From Cephalotrichum gorgonifer (lineage: Eukaryota > Ascomycota > Sordariomycetes > Microascales > Microascaceae), in contig ONZQ02000003.1 of NCBI GenBank assembly GCA_900312665.1, positions 1,654,986 through 1,718,985 of the forward strand: 64,000 nucleotides of DNA, in the 5' to 3' direction. The position numbers were made by a program, and so were the translations under genes. The notes beneath the pieces are model-generated. The model did not search any database. It was given only the letters and a program-made list of their open reading frames with translations, and was not told the origin of the DNA. The stretch's first letter is position 1, and every line of letters starts with the position of its first letter. Positions 33,927 to 47,533 of this stretch are shown piece after piece.

Positions 33927-36320
33927 GGGGGGCTTGGGTGTTTGTGGGCTGATGAAATCTTGAACATGTCCATGGAGGGCGTTGTTTTTTTTTTATTTCT
34001 TTCTCGGGGTGTTCTCTTCCCCCTCCACTTTGATCATTGTGTTTGGTCGGGTGTCATTTTTTTTGCACGAGATCTGGTTCTCATATGGGCAAGCCTTTTT
34101 TTTTCTTCCTTTTTTTCGTTTTTCTTGGGAGTTGTGGACGGTCTTTTGTCCAACTCACTTTTACCACGACGGTATCTCTTCCCTTTGTACAGTCGTCGTC
34201 ATCATGATGGGGTCCTCCTCTTTTCGGGTGTTTTCTTTTTTTGTCTGGGCCTTGGTGGCAAGGGAGAGAAGTGAGCAAAAACGAGTTGCAAGATACCATG
34301 ATAAAGATCAGAGATTGTTGGGTTGGTTGGTAGGAGGCATGTACACAGGCTCGTAGAGCAGATGCATACATACTTGTACATTTCATGGAGGATGAGATAG
34401 GGAGTTAGACATGACATGGAGGCAAGGGGAAAGGGGCAAGGGGAGTGAAGGGGGGAAGGGGGGAAGGTGGTGGAAAGGCGGCGTTGCGAGGAAGAGGGCG
34501 TACTGGTCAGGCGGAGTCTCGGTTTGGGTATTGGGGCATCCTACCTCTAGTGTGTCTTTTTGGAAGTGTATAAAGCATGAGCCACATTTTGTCTTTTCCC
34601 CATCTGTGAACCGTGTGGTGTCTAGTCGAGGTAGGTAATACTGAATCACCTCCTTGGTCCGTCTAGGACTGTAGGGCTAGCACCGTCGAGACAGGACGCA
34701 CTGGGTCTAAGACGGGGTGGCCATCAGATCCGTGATGTGCCCAAGCTCACCAGCGATATCTCGGTCTGAAAAGCAAGGTCGATGCGGGGTTTCCCAATAA
34801 GCAAACATGCCTGTAGTAGAGGGACGCTACAATGTACTACTAGACTTCATGTGAAGAAGCGAAAGCAATGAGCAACGTGTAAATCGAATCTGCTCTCCCA
34901 GGAGAAGAAGCCACCCGCTTACATGATGTATATATGATATGATATATACGGCTCACTTCCTTCTCACATCTGTACTATGCCTTCCTACCCCCTTCCATTA
35001 TACCGCAATTTGGGTTTAAGTGGGGAGAAAACTCGGGTGAGATCTGATGGTGCCTGTGCCAGTCGCCATTCCATAGCATATGTGTAACAAGATACCAGAC
35101 ACCAAAGACTGAGCGTGGGCCTAGTTCCGGTATGTGTCCTTTCCTTCCTCCCCCCGGATATTGACGGAAATATAGTTATTTCTGGAAACCCCCCGGATCG
35201 ACGCCCCATTCTTGATTACATGGCCATCCTCAACGAGGCGTACGTAAATGCTATAAAAAGACACAGACACGAGACTGGCGCAGTCGCGTCTCGTAGCTCC
35301 ATCTTTCTTCATGGGCAAAATGCCGAGACGTGTTAGCCCTCAGTTTCCCAGTCGCTAGCTACTCATACACCCCAGACCTGATGTGTTTGCTTTACACACC
35401 GCTCTCCCAGCATGACGACGAGTACGCGTCTACGTCTACGTCTACATACAAGTACGAGTCCAGGGCCTAATAATAATCTATTACCCCAGCTCGAAACGTG
35501 CTGGACCCGCTTACATAGATATCACTCAGCCGTTTCGGACCGGGGTGTGTGTTTTGAAAGAAAAGAAGAGAAAAAGAAAATGGTGCGTCTGATCTCGAGA
35601 GAAAAAGGCCACAGCGCACACACGCCCCCTTCCCTTCTAGGCAAAGCACTTGCAGCTGTCACATCGCCGCGAGGGTCACATTAACGTGGAGTCCCAGGGA
35701 TGGTCTGTGGATGCCAGAGTCCCGCGGCCTGTTGTTCAGCCCGCGCGGGCCATGGGTTACAAGTATTTCCCTCCTCTGATCAATCCTGGGCGTTTGCCTT
35801 TGCCTCGGGAAGACCGGGGGGTTGAGTTACAAAGTACGGTGAACCTGACCATATTGGGTGAATGGTGAAACAAATCAGTGGGGTGGATCCCAAGGCGGGG
35901 GACTAACACGGGGGTTTGAGCCAAGTTCCCGAAGGAACGGAAAGAGAAGGAAAGAAGAGAAGGGGAAAGAGACAAAAAAGCACTGTGCAGCTGTCTTGTC
36001 AATCCCCAAGAGAGACCACCTGTAATACAGGAACAGTTTACATGCCCTTGGAAGGCGGAAAACCAAACCCTCGAGAGGAAAAGGGACTGGCTTTTGAGGG
36101 AGCCGGAAGTTGTGTTTGTACGAGTATGTGTACGTATACTGCTCGGAAGGGTTTCTTTCCGGATTCGGTGGTAGCAAAAGACCAAGAGAAGACAAGATGG
36201 GGAGAAGGGGAGAAGGGGGGGTGACACAACAACGCCTGGCTTCTCTCCCCTGCATTGGCTCGTTCCTGCAGCACCCGAGCGGCGGAGGCGCGGAGAAGGG
36301 AGAAAAAAATAAGCACGAGA

Positions 36321-36333
36321 CCCCCCCCCCCCC
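36321..36333. repeat. Poly-C run (13 C)
   Basis: Thirteen consecutive C, a place where read length errors are common. A second 13-base C run is at 39219-39231. Confidence 0.9.
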
Positions 36334-36508
36334 GAGCTTAAAATCCTCCAGCCGATGTTCCATCCGCCCCTCCTCCGTTCCATCACAGTCAAGTCAAGTC
36401 CAGCGTTTTTGCAGCGAGCGACGTGGGTTTTGTTATCTTGCAAGTCCGTGGTGGGGTAGATAGTCCCATGCATAATCCTCCGGGAGCTGGGGCCTAGTCC
36501 CAAAGAAT

Positions 36509-36528
36509 GTGTGTGTGTGTGTGTGTGT
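36509..36528. repeat. (GT)10 microsatellite
   Basis: Ten GT units in intergenic DNA; a potential length marker. Confidence 0.95.
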
Positions 36529-37531
36529 CCGTGAGAAGTAGAGAAGGGGGAGAGAGCCTTGAAGACAAGTTGATGTAATCCCCGCGGTTGAAGCACTTAC
36601 AACGTCAAAGTGCCAGATAGAATGCCAAAATAACATCAAAAGCTGTCCGGCCACAAATAGTTAACCAAGCATAAATAAATAGAAACACATTTTTTCTTCG
36701 CCCTGGGGCCTTCGTGAAACGAGGCAGATCATCCGCTGCCGAGACAAGCCACCTGCCAAGACGACGTCATTCCATAGACACAAACCACCATTCCGTCCCG
36801 GGTCCATCCCTGCATGTCCTTGAATCCAGTCGGGGCCTCCTCCAGATACGGCTACTCTAGTATAATACTAGTATTCGTTACGCACCTTGAAATTACATTG
36901 GGACTACCGGACCGTCTAGTTGTAAGTCAACCCCGCCCCAACTTTACTTGAAATCGTAGATGAGGCGCAGGCTCGTCGATCGCAACCGAGAGCAAGTCTG
37001 TACTTGTAGACACCATAAAGACAATAATCTTCCAGCCCACGAGCGTACACACAGACCAAGTCACCGAAAAGAAGGGCACAAAATCTACCAGTCAAGCTTG
37101 TATATTTCCATCTTCCCACCCTGCCCCCGCCCCGCCGTAAAGTTCCATACGTAAATCTCCTAAACGCCCATGTAAATGCCGATCCGCACCCAAGAAGTCC
37201 TACACGCCTCGCTTTCCACAAAGGAAATAAAAATCAAGACCGAATCAGATATTCCCCGTCCCAATGTTTTGCTTCCCCTCGTTTCCCCCCACACCCTCCC
37301 CTCCTCAAGGACATAGAACCAAGCCCTGTCAGAAAAAAAAACTCGTTTCAGTAACATGAAAACAGAGCGAACAGCCATAAGCAAAACTAAAAAGTGTATC
37401 GTCGTAACGCGTGCCGAACCAAAAAAAGATGCTCCCCCCATTCCCAGATGTATGTTTTTTTTCCCACCGACCCAAAGGAAAATGAACAAGTGACCGGTAA
37501 AGTCAAAAAATATAGAGTCATGGGAATGAGC

Positions 37532-38741
37532 TCAGGCCCGAAGAGATGACCCGGTATTGGAGTCGTAGTTGTGGCACCCGCGCTCGTGACGCTTCATGTT
37601 GCTCCGGACGCTGAACGCCTTGCCGCACCCAGGGTGCGGGCACTTGAAAGGCTTCTCGCCCGTGTGGGAGTGGCTGTGGATCCGCAGGGAGCTCGGCCGG
37701 GAAAAGGCCTTGTTGCAGGTCTGGCAGATGTATCGGTCCTGGCTCTGCGGGAACGACGCGGCCGAGGATGGCGAGATGTAGTGGTGGTGCTGCCACGGGT
37801 TGGGACCCGAGGTGGGGCCCAGCCCGACGGATACTGGCATGGGGGGGAATTGCTATCATCACGTCAGTCATTGTTCCAAGTTGAGGAGCCCGGAGTAATG
37901 GGAGGGGTTAAGGGGTGAACGGAAAGCCTTACCTGAGGGAGACCTCGCTGGTAGTAGAGGCCGGAGATTTGGGGCTGGGGAGGCGGGGTGGGTTGCATGG
38001 GAGGGTAGTAGGAGGCGAGAGTAGGCTGCGACATGTACGGCGAGCCGAATGACTGCTGAGGGTACGACGTCTGCACGGGCATGCGGCCCAACGCGGGGCT
38101 CATGTGTCTCGGCTCCTCAAGCGGCGGCGTGGTCTCGTAGTAGTAGTTGTGGCCGTGCACCACAGGCATGCTGCTAATCGACTTCGTTGCCGGTGACGGG
38201 TAACTGTCGAAAGAAGCGTCCGAGCTCATCGGCGGCGTCGGGGGCATCCCACCGCGCATCATCGCAGGGTGCGAGTAGTGAGCCGAGCTCGGCCGGGTAT
38301 CTGGCCTCGACGGGGCGGGGGAAGCCACTAGGTCATCGTCAGTACATTTTATCCTTGGTCAAGTCTCCTGGAGAGCCACAATGCCTTACCTTGCGGAATT
38401 TGTTGTTGCTGGAATTGCATTTGCAACTGTTGCTGCTGCTGCTGCTGCTGCTGCTGTTGTTGCTGGACTTGTTGGACTTGCTGCTGCTGCTGCTGGACTT
38501 GCTGCGGGGGCTGCGAAAAGCTCGCTTGCTGCGGGCTCTGCTGCTGCTGCTGCTGCTGGTTCTGGGGCGAGGTCTCACTGGTGGGCGAGCCAGCGTCCGC
38601 CAGTCCAAGCAGGTTGGAGATGGATGGGAGAGAACATTTGGCCTCGTCGATCGGTGGGGATGGCGGAGGCTGAGGCGCTTGCACGTAGCCGCCGTAGGCC
38701 GCTACTTGTTGAGCAGCGTAGGGGTTCGAAACGAGCGACAT
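37532..38741 (-). CDS. C2H2 zinc-finger transcription factor with poly-Q tract (FlbC-like)
   Basis: Three exons fit in phase: 38741-38390, 38327-37933 and 37852-37532, giving 355 residues. Two C2H2 fingers are at the C-terminus: finger 1 with C292, C295, H308, H312 (YICQTCNKAFSRPSSLRIHS) and finger 2 with C320, C325, H338 and C342/H343 (FKCPHPGCGKAFSVRSNMKR), joined by the TGEKP linker. The N-terminal half is proline- and glutamine-rich, with a run of about 13 Q encoded by a CAG/CAA tract. Length, fingers at the very C-terminus and Q-richness fit FlbC, an activator of conidiation in Aspergillus. Related repressors of the Nrg1/CSP-1 type share the same finger sequence, so the name is tentative. 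The poly-Q tract may vary in length. Confidence 0.82.
38404..38560. repeat. CAG/CAA trinucleotide repeats inside the FlbC-like gene
   Basis: Interrupted CTG/TTG units (CAG/CAA on the coding strand) encode clusters of glutamine in exon 1 of the zinc-finger gene. The longest pure cluster is about 38428-38466. Such activation-domain poly-Q tracts can change length by replication slippage. Confidence 0.9.
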
Positions 38742-39218
38742 CTCGACGGTGTTACGGAAGATGTATGTGTATGGTTGGGTATCTTGCGGTGTTGTTCTAA
38801 TGGTGCCTGCCGTTGTATATGCTGGAGGTTGCTTTTCCTTGCTAGGAAGTGGTTGGTATTATTGCTGAAGCTGACAATGAATGATGTCGGTTGCGAAGTG
38901 CAAAACTCGATATTACGATGTTGTAATGTAGTGAGAGTAACAGAACCTGGAGTGGTGTCTGGAAAAGAGTGTGTGGATGATATTAGAATCCCAAGAACCT
39001 GCTGGATATATTATTCGAATCGATCGTGAACCCGGAAGGTCAGGAGTAGTGAGACATGGGCGAGGGGATGGGGAACTTTAAGTACGAGTCCACATCACAA
39101 AACAGGTAAGGAAGCTTGATCTGCCGTGGAGCACAAGGCCCCCCTCGAGGACAAGCACAGAGATCGGAGCTAATCCACAGGGTGATCCGTAGACCCCAGG
39201 GTATCATTCTCCCGTTAA

Positions 39219-39231
39219 CCCCCCCCCCCCC
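39219..39231. repeat. Poly-C run (13 C)
   Basis: Thirteen consecutive C in intergenic DNA upstream of the zinc-finger gene. Confidence 0.9.
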
Positions 39232-42200
39232 GAATCCCTGGCTGTCACAAGTCTTGTGTGGGCCGAACCAGACATCAGGGGCGGCCAATGCGCTCTGGTG
39301 GGCCAGACGTCAGTCATACACCACATAGGTTTCCAAGTGCAAATCGGGTGGTCGCGAGGTATGGGACAGGGGGGGTGTGCCATGAAGACCGGGGTATAAG
39401 TAAGGGGGGGAGGCGTGCGTTCAAGCCAAACTAGCGGCTTGAAAGGTCCCACATAATAACGGAGGATTAACCGTACATGCCAAGTACGTAGCACGAGTCC
39501 AAGGTACATGTGAGGTAGGAAGGGTCGTCCCAATAGCGCCTCCTATTATTAAGTGCCTTGTTCCCTGTCTTGCCCTTCAGTGGAGCGGCCCCCAATCGGG
39601 TCAAGCCTGCATCCCTCTCAGCCTGGGGGGCATGCCTGCTCAAACATTAGGGTCCTGTCGCGACAACCTCAAGAACAGGGGTGGGGTGGGTGAAGGCCCG
39701 AGCAAGCCGACTCCGTTTTGTGGGCGAGTACAAGCAGACCACACAAGTACCTCAACGGTGAACTTTTGAATGGCCACGAAAGCGTAGCTTCGAGAGCACC
39801 ATACACGTTCGCTCCTTTAAGAACTCTGACGACCCCGCTAGAGAAGCTCGAGCAGTCTGCTGGGTAGTATGAGATCGATCGTTATCCCTAGATTGCAACG
39901 ATTTTGTGGTACTGCAGCGGTCACGCCATAATGTGCCGAACTCCCATTGATTTGGACCGAGCTGTGTGGGAAGTTCAACTTCGGATCAAACGCTGCCAGT
40001 GTCCTGTCCTGCGATGCCCCCGCAAGACACGCCATTGTCTGGGCAGAACAATGCCCTACTCATATTATGGCAGCCCATTCGAGTGCCCGCAGGTTGTTGA
40101 TGCTGGATCGGATCAGAGCAATCCGAGTCACACAAAACAATGAGCGGCACAGGGGTTGCCCCCCCCAGGATTTGGAGCTGAGGCGGCGGGCTCTCTTCGC
40201 CGGTGGTACCCACTAACAGACGGCCGACGAAATTTCATGCGGGAATTGTTAAGCCGGCTTGGGCCCGCTATTCTTGTGCACCAAATCCGGCCGGCGGGCT
40301 TCGAAGTCGTGGTCCGTGGGTGTCGGATGGCCTGTGTTTTAGCGCGGGGGGTGGTTGCCCCTCTTCTCCACGGGAACAACAACTTGAGACGAGCAACGAC
40401 TCACATCACAGATTTGCGCCTGATACCTTGCGAGAGACGCACGCCAGAATCTGCCCCATGATCTGTGTGCTGTGACCGGATTTCTGGGTTGATCTTATGC
40501 CGCTCGTCACATTCTCGTCGTACCATCTGCTGCCAAATCGTCCTGTCATCCCAAGCACACCCCCAACACCCTTTTCTTTCGTTTGGTCCCTCAGGATCTC
40601 CCCATTCCGGTGTGGTTCCAGAAGGTTGGCTTGGCCCAAAGCCCTCCGGCCCTCCCCCCATGACGCAGATTGTCGAGATTCGCCACAGATCTCGGAGTGT
40701 TCTCAGGCCGGGATGAGGACTGGCGGCGGAGATGTCCGAAAATCCCTTGTCCAGGTGGTGAGTCCGACCACAGATCCGCGAATCTGTGGCGGGGTTTATT
40801 CTTAGTTAGGGGAAGACCCTGAAGCCGGCCTTTCCTATCCCGTACCGTATATTGCTCCGAGAAGAGCGACGAAGACGGGATCTCGCGATAATCTCGCGGG
40901 ATTTCCTAGAGACCCCACCCCCCGGTTGCTTCGAGTCGAGTCGTTACTGTTTGTAGCTTGTACCTGAATCCTCTCAGGTGGTGAAAAATTGGCTCTCAGC
41001 ATAGAGTCTAGGGCACGGCATTTGTCAACTGGCTTACATGGCCTTTGGGACTGTCCGCCTCTTCGAACAGCTGCTCCAACCGCTTACACGGGTTGCTCCT
41101 GCTGTTTATGCGGACTGTGCCTGCTGCTTGCAGTTCTAGCATACCTCCAACTCCACCGCACACTATGAGTACCTACCATAATCGCTACCGACTACCTAGC
41201 GTCTGATGTATTAAGTATGATACGTATTCGTACCCGTAACTACTTACTATTTTTACCAGTAAAACCACTCCCATCGTGGCTCCTGTACGAGTACATGGTA
41301 CTCACTAATGTGGTAGGAGTGGGCCAATCCGCAACCGTACTCGTACCTGCCATCTGAAATTGGTCACGCTTGTTTTACACATGAGTCAAAGCTCATGTTT
41401 ACTTGTACAACACATACACCCTATTTTTGCGTTTCCGGAATGAAGCGATATGTAGGGGTACTAGGGGTAGTGGGCGGGGACCGCCGGAAAGGCCATATGC
41501 CGTAGGGCAGGAGCTTCCTGAGGCTTAGCGAGACCCTTGTGCACGTTTGTACGACCGCCAATGCAGGAACGGCCCAGTTTAGGCAGGAATGAGCCGGGCT
41601 CAAGATCTCCCTTTCGTTTTCTTGTCTGCCGATTTTTATTTTGATGATACTCGATATTCCAGAAGAGCAGCACCGATCCCGGGCCACCTTACCTGGGCTT
41701 CTTGGGATAATTTGCACGGGATTTTTGGAAATCAGTTGATAGATTGCCTATACCACGGGAAGAAGTGGCAATCATATCCCGACTCTGACTTGCCCCGTCG
41801 AGCACTATACCATGATTTAATATAGTGGTTGATGACGAAGATTAACACCTACTTTTGGGACAGCGCACGAGCACGAGTACTCCTACTCGTTCAAGCATTG
41901 CATCGGACGGGACTCCCTCCGCCTCAAGCCGTTGTTGTAGGACCTGACACAATGCGGCCCCCCTTTGTCTCCAAATACGTAACTAAGAGGCAAGTGAATC
42001 CAGCCGCACGTAATTGACGAATGAAAAGCTGCTCATGAACGGCCAAGGCTCGAAATCTTCAGGTTAGTGTGGAAGCCGGCAGCCCTCACAGATCGTCAAG
42101 TGGTCCGAAACACCGGTTAAACTGGGTATGATCTTCAGCACGGGAAGGCGACTCGAGATAAGGTTCGGAACACAGGCAAACACACATCACACATCACACT

Positions 42201-45200
42201 CCATGATGACAAAAGTATGATCAATAGCATACCTTAAAAGTAGATCCTCACGTTTTGCAAGGTGCATCCCGGTTGGGGGAAGCTGGGGGCTCAACAGGTA
42301 TGAAAACTACGACATTGGGAGTCGCACTGGTGTGGCTTGCATAATATGGCAAAATGCGTGGTCGTTTGGTCATACTACTCCAGTAGTACGTACTCATACT
42401 CTTAATAATCCTTGTATGTACAAAGACGAGAGAGCAAGTGGTCCCGTACTTGTAATAATGGGAGGTGCTCCATGGTCATCTCCATCACAGCCCCACACGA
42501 GTGCTTTAGATGGCGACTGCGAACATACTCATAATCCTACGGACCAGTTGCTCCTTATTCGAGCACCACCGGATTCTCCAGCCGGTGTTATTAATCCATG
42601 CTGGTCGTTCTTGGCTCCCAGACGCCGAACCTTTAGCGCGATCCGTCAAGGTCACTTCAAGCCACGCTATTCTATTTCCGTTTTCAGAAGCCCACACGCC
42701 CCCTCCTGAATAAGCATTACGAGTAGGAGGAGCCGTCAAGGACTGTCCTGATTAGGGGAAGGGTCCGGCTACACAGGTAGCAATGATGACTCACTATAGT
42801 AGATGGGCCGGGAGGGAGAAGAGACGATGAGGAATCGAAATCGCTTCTCGAGATGACGGCACCCAACACGGCGCAAGATGTGACTTTTTCCTCGCCCGCC
42901 TACTCAGTACGAGTACGAGTCGAAGAAGACGCGAGTACTTGTATACAAGTAGGTACTCATACACCCAGGCACTCAGCCCCGGCTTCGCGCTGCCCATCAC
43001 TAAGATCACGATCGTCGGTAGTCGCGCGGGGAGAGGGATATTGGACATATGATACTAACCCAGGTCGGGTCCAGTCCGTCTCCAGAGGATATAATGTACG
43101 AGTACGAGTAAGGGAAGAAGGATGTGGGGAGTCGATTTTACCTCGAAGCGGATCCCCCACTGACGTGTAGGGCGGGGTGTCCGTCCCTGTCCTTGTCCAT
43201 GGCCCTGGATGGCCTGGCTCTGGCCTGCTAGCGCCAAAAGAATTACCCCGAGGGCGGAGATGAAGAGCTAGGACGGAATAGGCTTAGAAACGCCACCTGG
43301 ACGCCACGCCACGATCCCGAGATTAAATCTCTAAGCGAGGGGTCTCGCCTGCTCTGGGAAGGGGGATCCTTAGCGCGGGTGTCTGTATGTACACTAAGAT
43401 ATGATCTTCACCAGACCAGAACGTTTTGAGGACGACTTTCGGGCTCACATGAGTGCTTTTTCTCGTTGAAAGGTCTGGGAAAATTACACGTAATTCATGG
43501 GAATCGGCTGCCTTGGCGCAAAAAATGGAGCTCCTTTGTGAGAATATCCGTCTCCTCGTAGTACATCACGGGCTGCATTGAATTAGCGTAGTAAATAGGC
43601 TTAGTAGTGCTGCCTCATGGAACACAGCACCCGATGACAACCGGGGCCGCTCCAGGCCTCACCAGACATTATTAACTTCATCTCATCTTCGCTGTTTGTT
43701 TCTACCCCATTTGGGGGAGAAGGGCGCCAAGGCGCGCTCCCATCCGCCCGCCGCAGGGCTGGGCAGCGTTCCAGGTTGGAGAAAGTTGCAAGAACGGAGG
43801 AGGGGCCACCCACCCATCCAACCGGAGAGGTGGCTTTCCGGATGGCAGGACTGGCCATGATCCCTCCCGTGAGCGGAAACGAAACAGGACACTAGAAGAA
43901 GGGATGGGGAGGGGGCGTGTGTATGTACTTGTATGTGCGGGCCCTGGCAGGTGTGCATGATCGACCTGAGGCAGGTTGGTGTTCCGGAAGTTGGAAACCG
44001 ACCGACACCGTGCTGATACATGGCTGGATTATGCCGGAGGGGCCACGGCGACCTCAGGGCAGAGGAGGCGGGGGGACGGAGAGTTACGATGACCCGACGA
44101 TGTGCGGCTCGGAAAATAGAATGAGGATGAAGAATGGGAAGATGGGCAGGTCTTATGATCTGTGATGTGATGCTGAGATCCCGAGGGGCGAGTCTGAGGA
44201 TCCTGGATGCTCTTACCAGGAGCAGGAGGAGTAGTTGCTGACAGCGTTTAAAGGGTCTCAAACCTAGTACATGGTCAGGAGGCTGCCAGGTGATATACAG
44301 CTGGCAACGGCCGCAGTGAGAAGCTGCATTTGGCCTGTCCTCAAGGTGCCAAGCATTCAGAACTTTGTCAGCCAGGCTCCCTGTCATTAATATTGGAACT
44401 TTTTCTGCCGCGCCTTCCAATAGTACTGGTACCAACGCCGAGATATACCGACCGTATTAACATCCCATAGGCACCTTCCAAATTTCCTTAATACCACTCA
44501 CCACTTGCCCACACTCACCAAATATGACTTTACGATGGCACTCCGTCGTCTGAACCAACATTGGCGGGTGCAAGTATACCCGTACTTCTGGCAGGCGGTC
44601 GCCGGACTAGACCATGCTAGCCTGCGGATTGACAGATTGACATGATATATCCACTAATGCTACTCCTTGCTAGCGCCCAGCATGGCGCGCGCTTGGTTCG
44701 TCGATCATCCTACTCGTGGTGGTAACAAGGAGAGTAGTCGTACTAATTGCTAGTACTCTGTAATTTGCCCTATTTTCCCGGAGTCCTCCGGCGAGGCAGT
44801 AAAAAATACGAGCAAGAATACTTGCTCAAAGGATCGTTGGGTCCCATCCGGAGTGCTCCCGCTCCCTAACTAGCCCGGTGGAGGCGCCCTTGTCTCCATG
44901 GACCACATATCCTCGTGGCTTTTCCAGATTGGGGAGATTGGCCGTGGGATGAACCTCCGGAGCACTCCGGGCTGGAACACTCGCTCGTAGTCCCACCTCG
45001 GTGATGAGAAACATGCTCGTATACTCGTATACTCGTAAAGGGGGTAAAACGACTAAAAAAAACAAGCTCGTACTCGTACTTGTACGCATGCTCATACAAG
45101 CAGACGATACGCACGAACATCATCATGTTCGGAATACTCGGACTTGAACGTACTAGAATGTGAGCTTCCATCACGACTCACCTAAGTCAAACGCCTACTA

Positions 45201-46712
45201 GTGCGTACCCTAATTGAAGCTGCCAACACCTGCAGGGGGACAAGCGAGCGGGCGAACCCAGGGCATTGAGACGATACTAGTAGTAGGTATCAGTATCCTT
45301 GGGGGTATTAATCATCTCGTTGTCATCATCATCGTGTGACGGGGAGGGGTACGGATGGATGGGGACGAGGGGAGGGAGGACCTTGATCTCCCGAGATGCA
45401 GATCGTCAAGGTGACATTCGCGCTTGCCGAAGCGGGCACTGCCACAGGCGTTTAATTACTCGTACGCCCACGATGTTGATGGCGTTAGTTGCCCATCGTA
45501 GAGTACTCGTACATACAAGCAGGAGTACTCCTAGGTTAGAGGTGCATGAGCAAGGATGTCCACGATCCGCATCTACGTACTCGTAGTACAAGCAGGCGCA
45601 GCAGCACACCAAAAGGCCACCTCGACTTGTAAAATATGTTCCCAGAGGGCCCACTAACATCGGATTGGATCTTCGTCCCCGCTGTGGGCCTCTTCTTTCC
45701 TGGTTCCCCAGCGACGATCACCCGTGATCCCTGCTATTGAGCCCCTCTAACCGCAAAACGGCTAGGGCAGCAAGAAAGGAGACGGACGGAGGTGGCTAGT
45801 GATTGTATGAGAGAACTACTCTCCTCTTACGAGTCAGAATGTCCGCTAATTAGCGTACGAGTAGTCCAAGTAGACTGCCATCACTGCCCCCCTGTGCTCT
45901 ATTTATAAACCGTGAGAAATGAGGGGGCCCAAAATTAATTACAAGGACTCGTGGCAGCCGTTTGCGGTGGTCGTCGACTAGCAAGGGGAAAGCGCCGTCC
46001 GGGTGGATCGAGTGATCGACAATGATCTGCACGGCGATGCACAGTCCAAAAACCATGTGCCGCCACACTCCCGCGCCGTTACCGCTGGGGAAAAGGGGCA
46101 CCATCACCACCGATGCAACCCTCCCTCACACCCTTTCCAGCATGGAAACAGAGGTTAGGACAATATTCGTGATTACTTTTACATACCTGCAAGCACGGCG
46201 ACATCAGGATCGCGATAACTTGTAATGGCGGTCAGGGGAAGGAGGTGGAGTGGATGTTCTTTGTTTGCTCCTCCATGTCACGAGTATAAGTAGGGATTAA
46301 TCATAGGCCCCATTGACGGCCATACGCAATACTTGTACTCGTCCCATGAAAGGACGAAGTACGGAGTACTTGTTTGCTGAGGTCCAATGCGGATCATAGT
46401 AGGCCTGCATTATTCCTAGTACTCAGAAATCTCCGCGGAACAAGGGAAGCTGAAAAGACCCTAGCCACTAATACTAATACAACGTATGGTAAGAGGAAGA
46501 AAATATGTGACCCACCCTCCTTGTCGCACTCGTACGTACCTGCAGCATCAATGGGAAGGAGACACCCGCCCCTGGGTCAACGAAGCTCTTCTGGCATGGC
46601 ACATGGAGGTCTACCTTAGTGAGTACTCGTACTGTGGACTAAGACTTCCCTCATTGACATTGTGCAGGTACGGGTAGAAATACGCGAGCCCAATGGATCC
46701 CACTTATCGTCT

Positions 46713-46732
46713 ATGTACGAGTACTCGTACAT
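46713..46732. repeat. 20-base perfect palindrome
   Basis: The sequence ATGTACGAGTACTCGTACAT equals its own reverse complement. It is the most symmetrical member of the TACTCGTA word family and could form a small cruciform or bind a dimeric protein; neither is shown. Confidence 0.85.
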
Positions 46733-47451
46733 GGATGCGATCACTTCGTCCTGTGTATTCGTAGTAGTACAAATATCCCTCCTCTGGTATTTTGATATGC
46801 TTTGCTAGCATGAATGCAACTGCGGGCACGAGTATAAGTACTAATACCTACTTGCCTATCCACAAACGATACGACTTTGTCCAGACCCGTCGTTCGCCCA
46901 TGACTTCGGGTTGTCCGGCTCCATAACTGGTGCTACAGGGCCATCGCCGATGGAATCGCCGAAGGATTTATTGTTTTCCCCCCGTGCAAGGGCTCATGTT
47001 TTATGAGCTCGAAGTGTGTGTGAGTTGGTTGTTCTTAGGCGGAAGCGGTTGGATCGGCGCCATTCTCATTCATTCGCTCGATATTACGTCCGCCCACTTG
47101 TCCAAGAAAGTATTGCCGGAATCAATATCGCTTCTGTACAAGTCCGGATATTTTTAACACTTGTCCAAGGAAGTGAACGGCGCCGTCGGGGACCCGCACC
47201 CCCAATAATACCCACCGTCTTATAGCACCCGCCCAATGTAACTCGGCACCACGAGGTTTTCCGATACTGCGACGCTGGCAAATCTGGGTCGCGATTGGGG
47301 TGGGGAGGTTTTCTGGAAGCCAATGACGTAGAATCTCCAGTTTCGGCCGGAGTACTCTCCCGATACAGACAGTACTCGGCCGGTTTATGATGTGTCGAAG
47401 TCTGGACCGTGGTCCAGTACGACGCTCTAGGTGAGGCGAGAGAGGGGAAAA

Positions 47452-47533
47452 NNNNNNNNNNNNNNNNNNNNNNNNNNNNNNNNNNNNNNNNNNNNNNNNN
47501 NNNNNNNNNNNNNNNNNNNNNNNNNNNNNNNNN
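47452..47533. other. Assembly gap (82 N)
   Basis: A run of 82 undetermined bases. Frames reported across it are not meaningful. The true missing length may differ. Confidence 1.

Larger units (their letters stand above)
33927..37531. other. Convergent intergenic region with low-complexity DNA
   Basis: About 3.6 kb between the nimA stop and the zinc-finger gene stop. A T-rich stretch at 33980-34130 is the likely nimA 3' UTR. It holds a GT dinucleotide repeat and a 13-base C run. The 840-base open frame at 35757-36596 (-) is full of repeats (HTHTHT) and has no motif. No gene is supported. Confidence 0.5.

Noticed and set aside
35757..36596. Minus-strand frame of 279 codons
   Set aside because: It translates a GT repeat (HTHTHT), a C run and pyrimidine tracts, has no motif and has no supporting ATG context.
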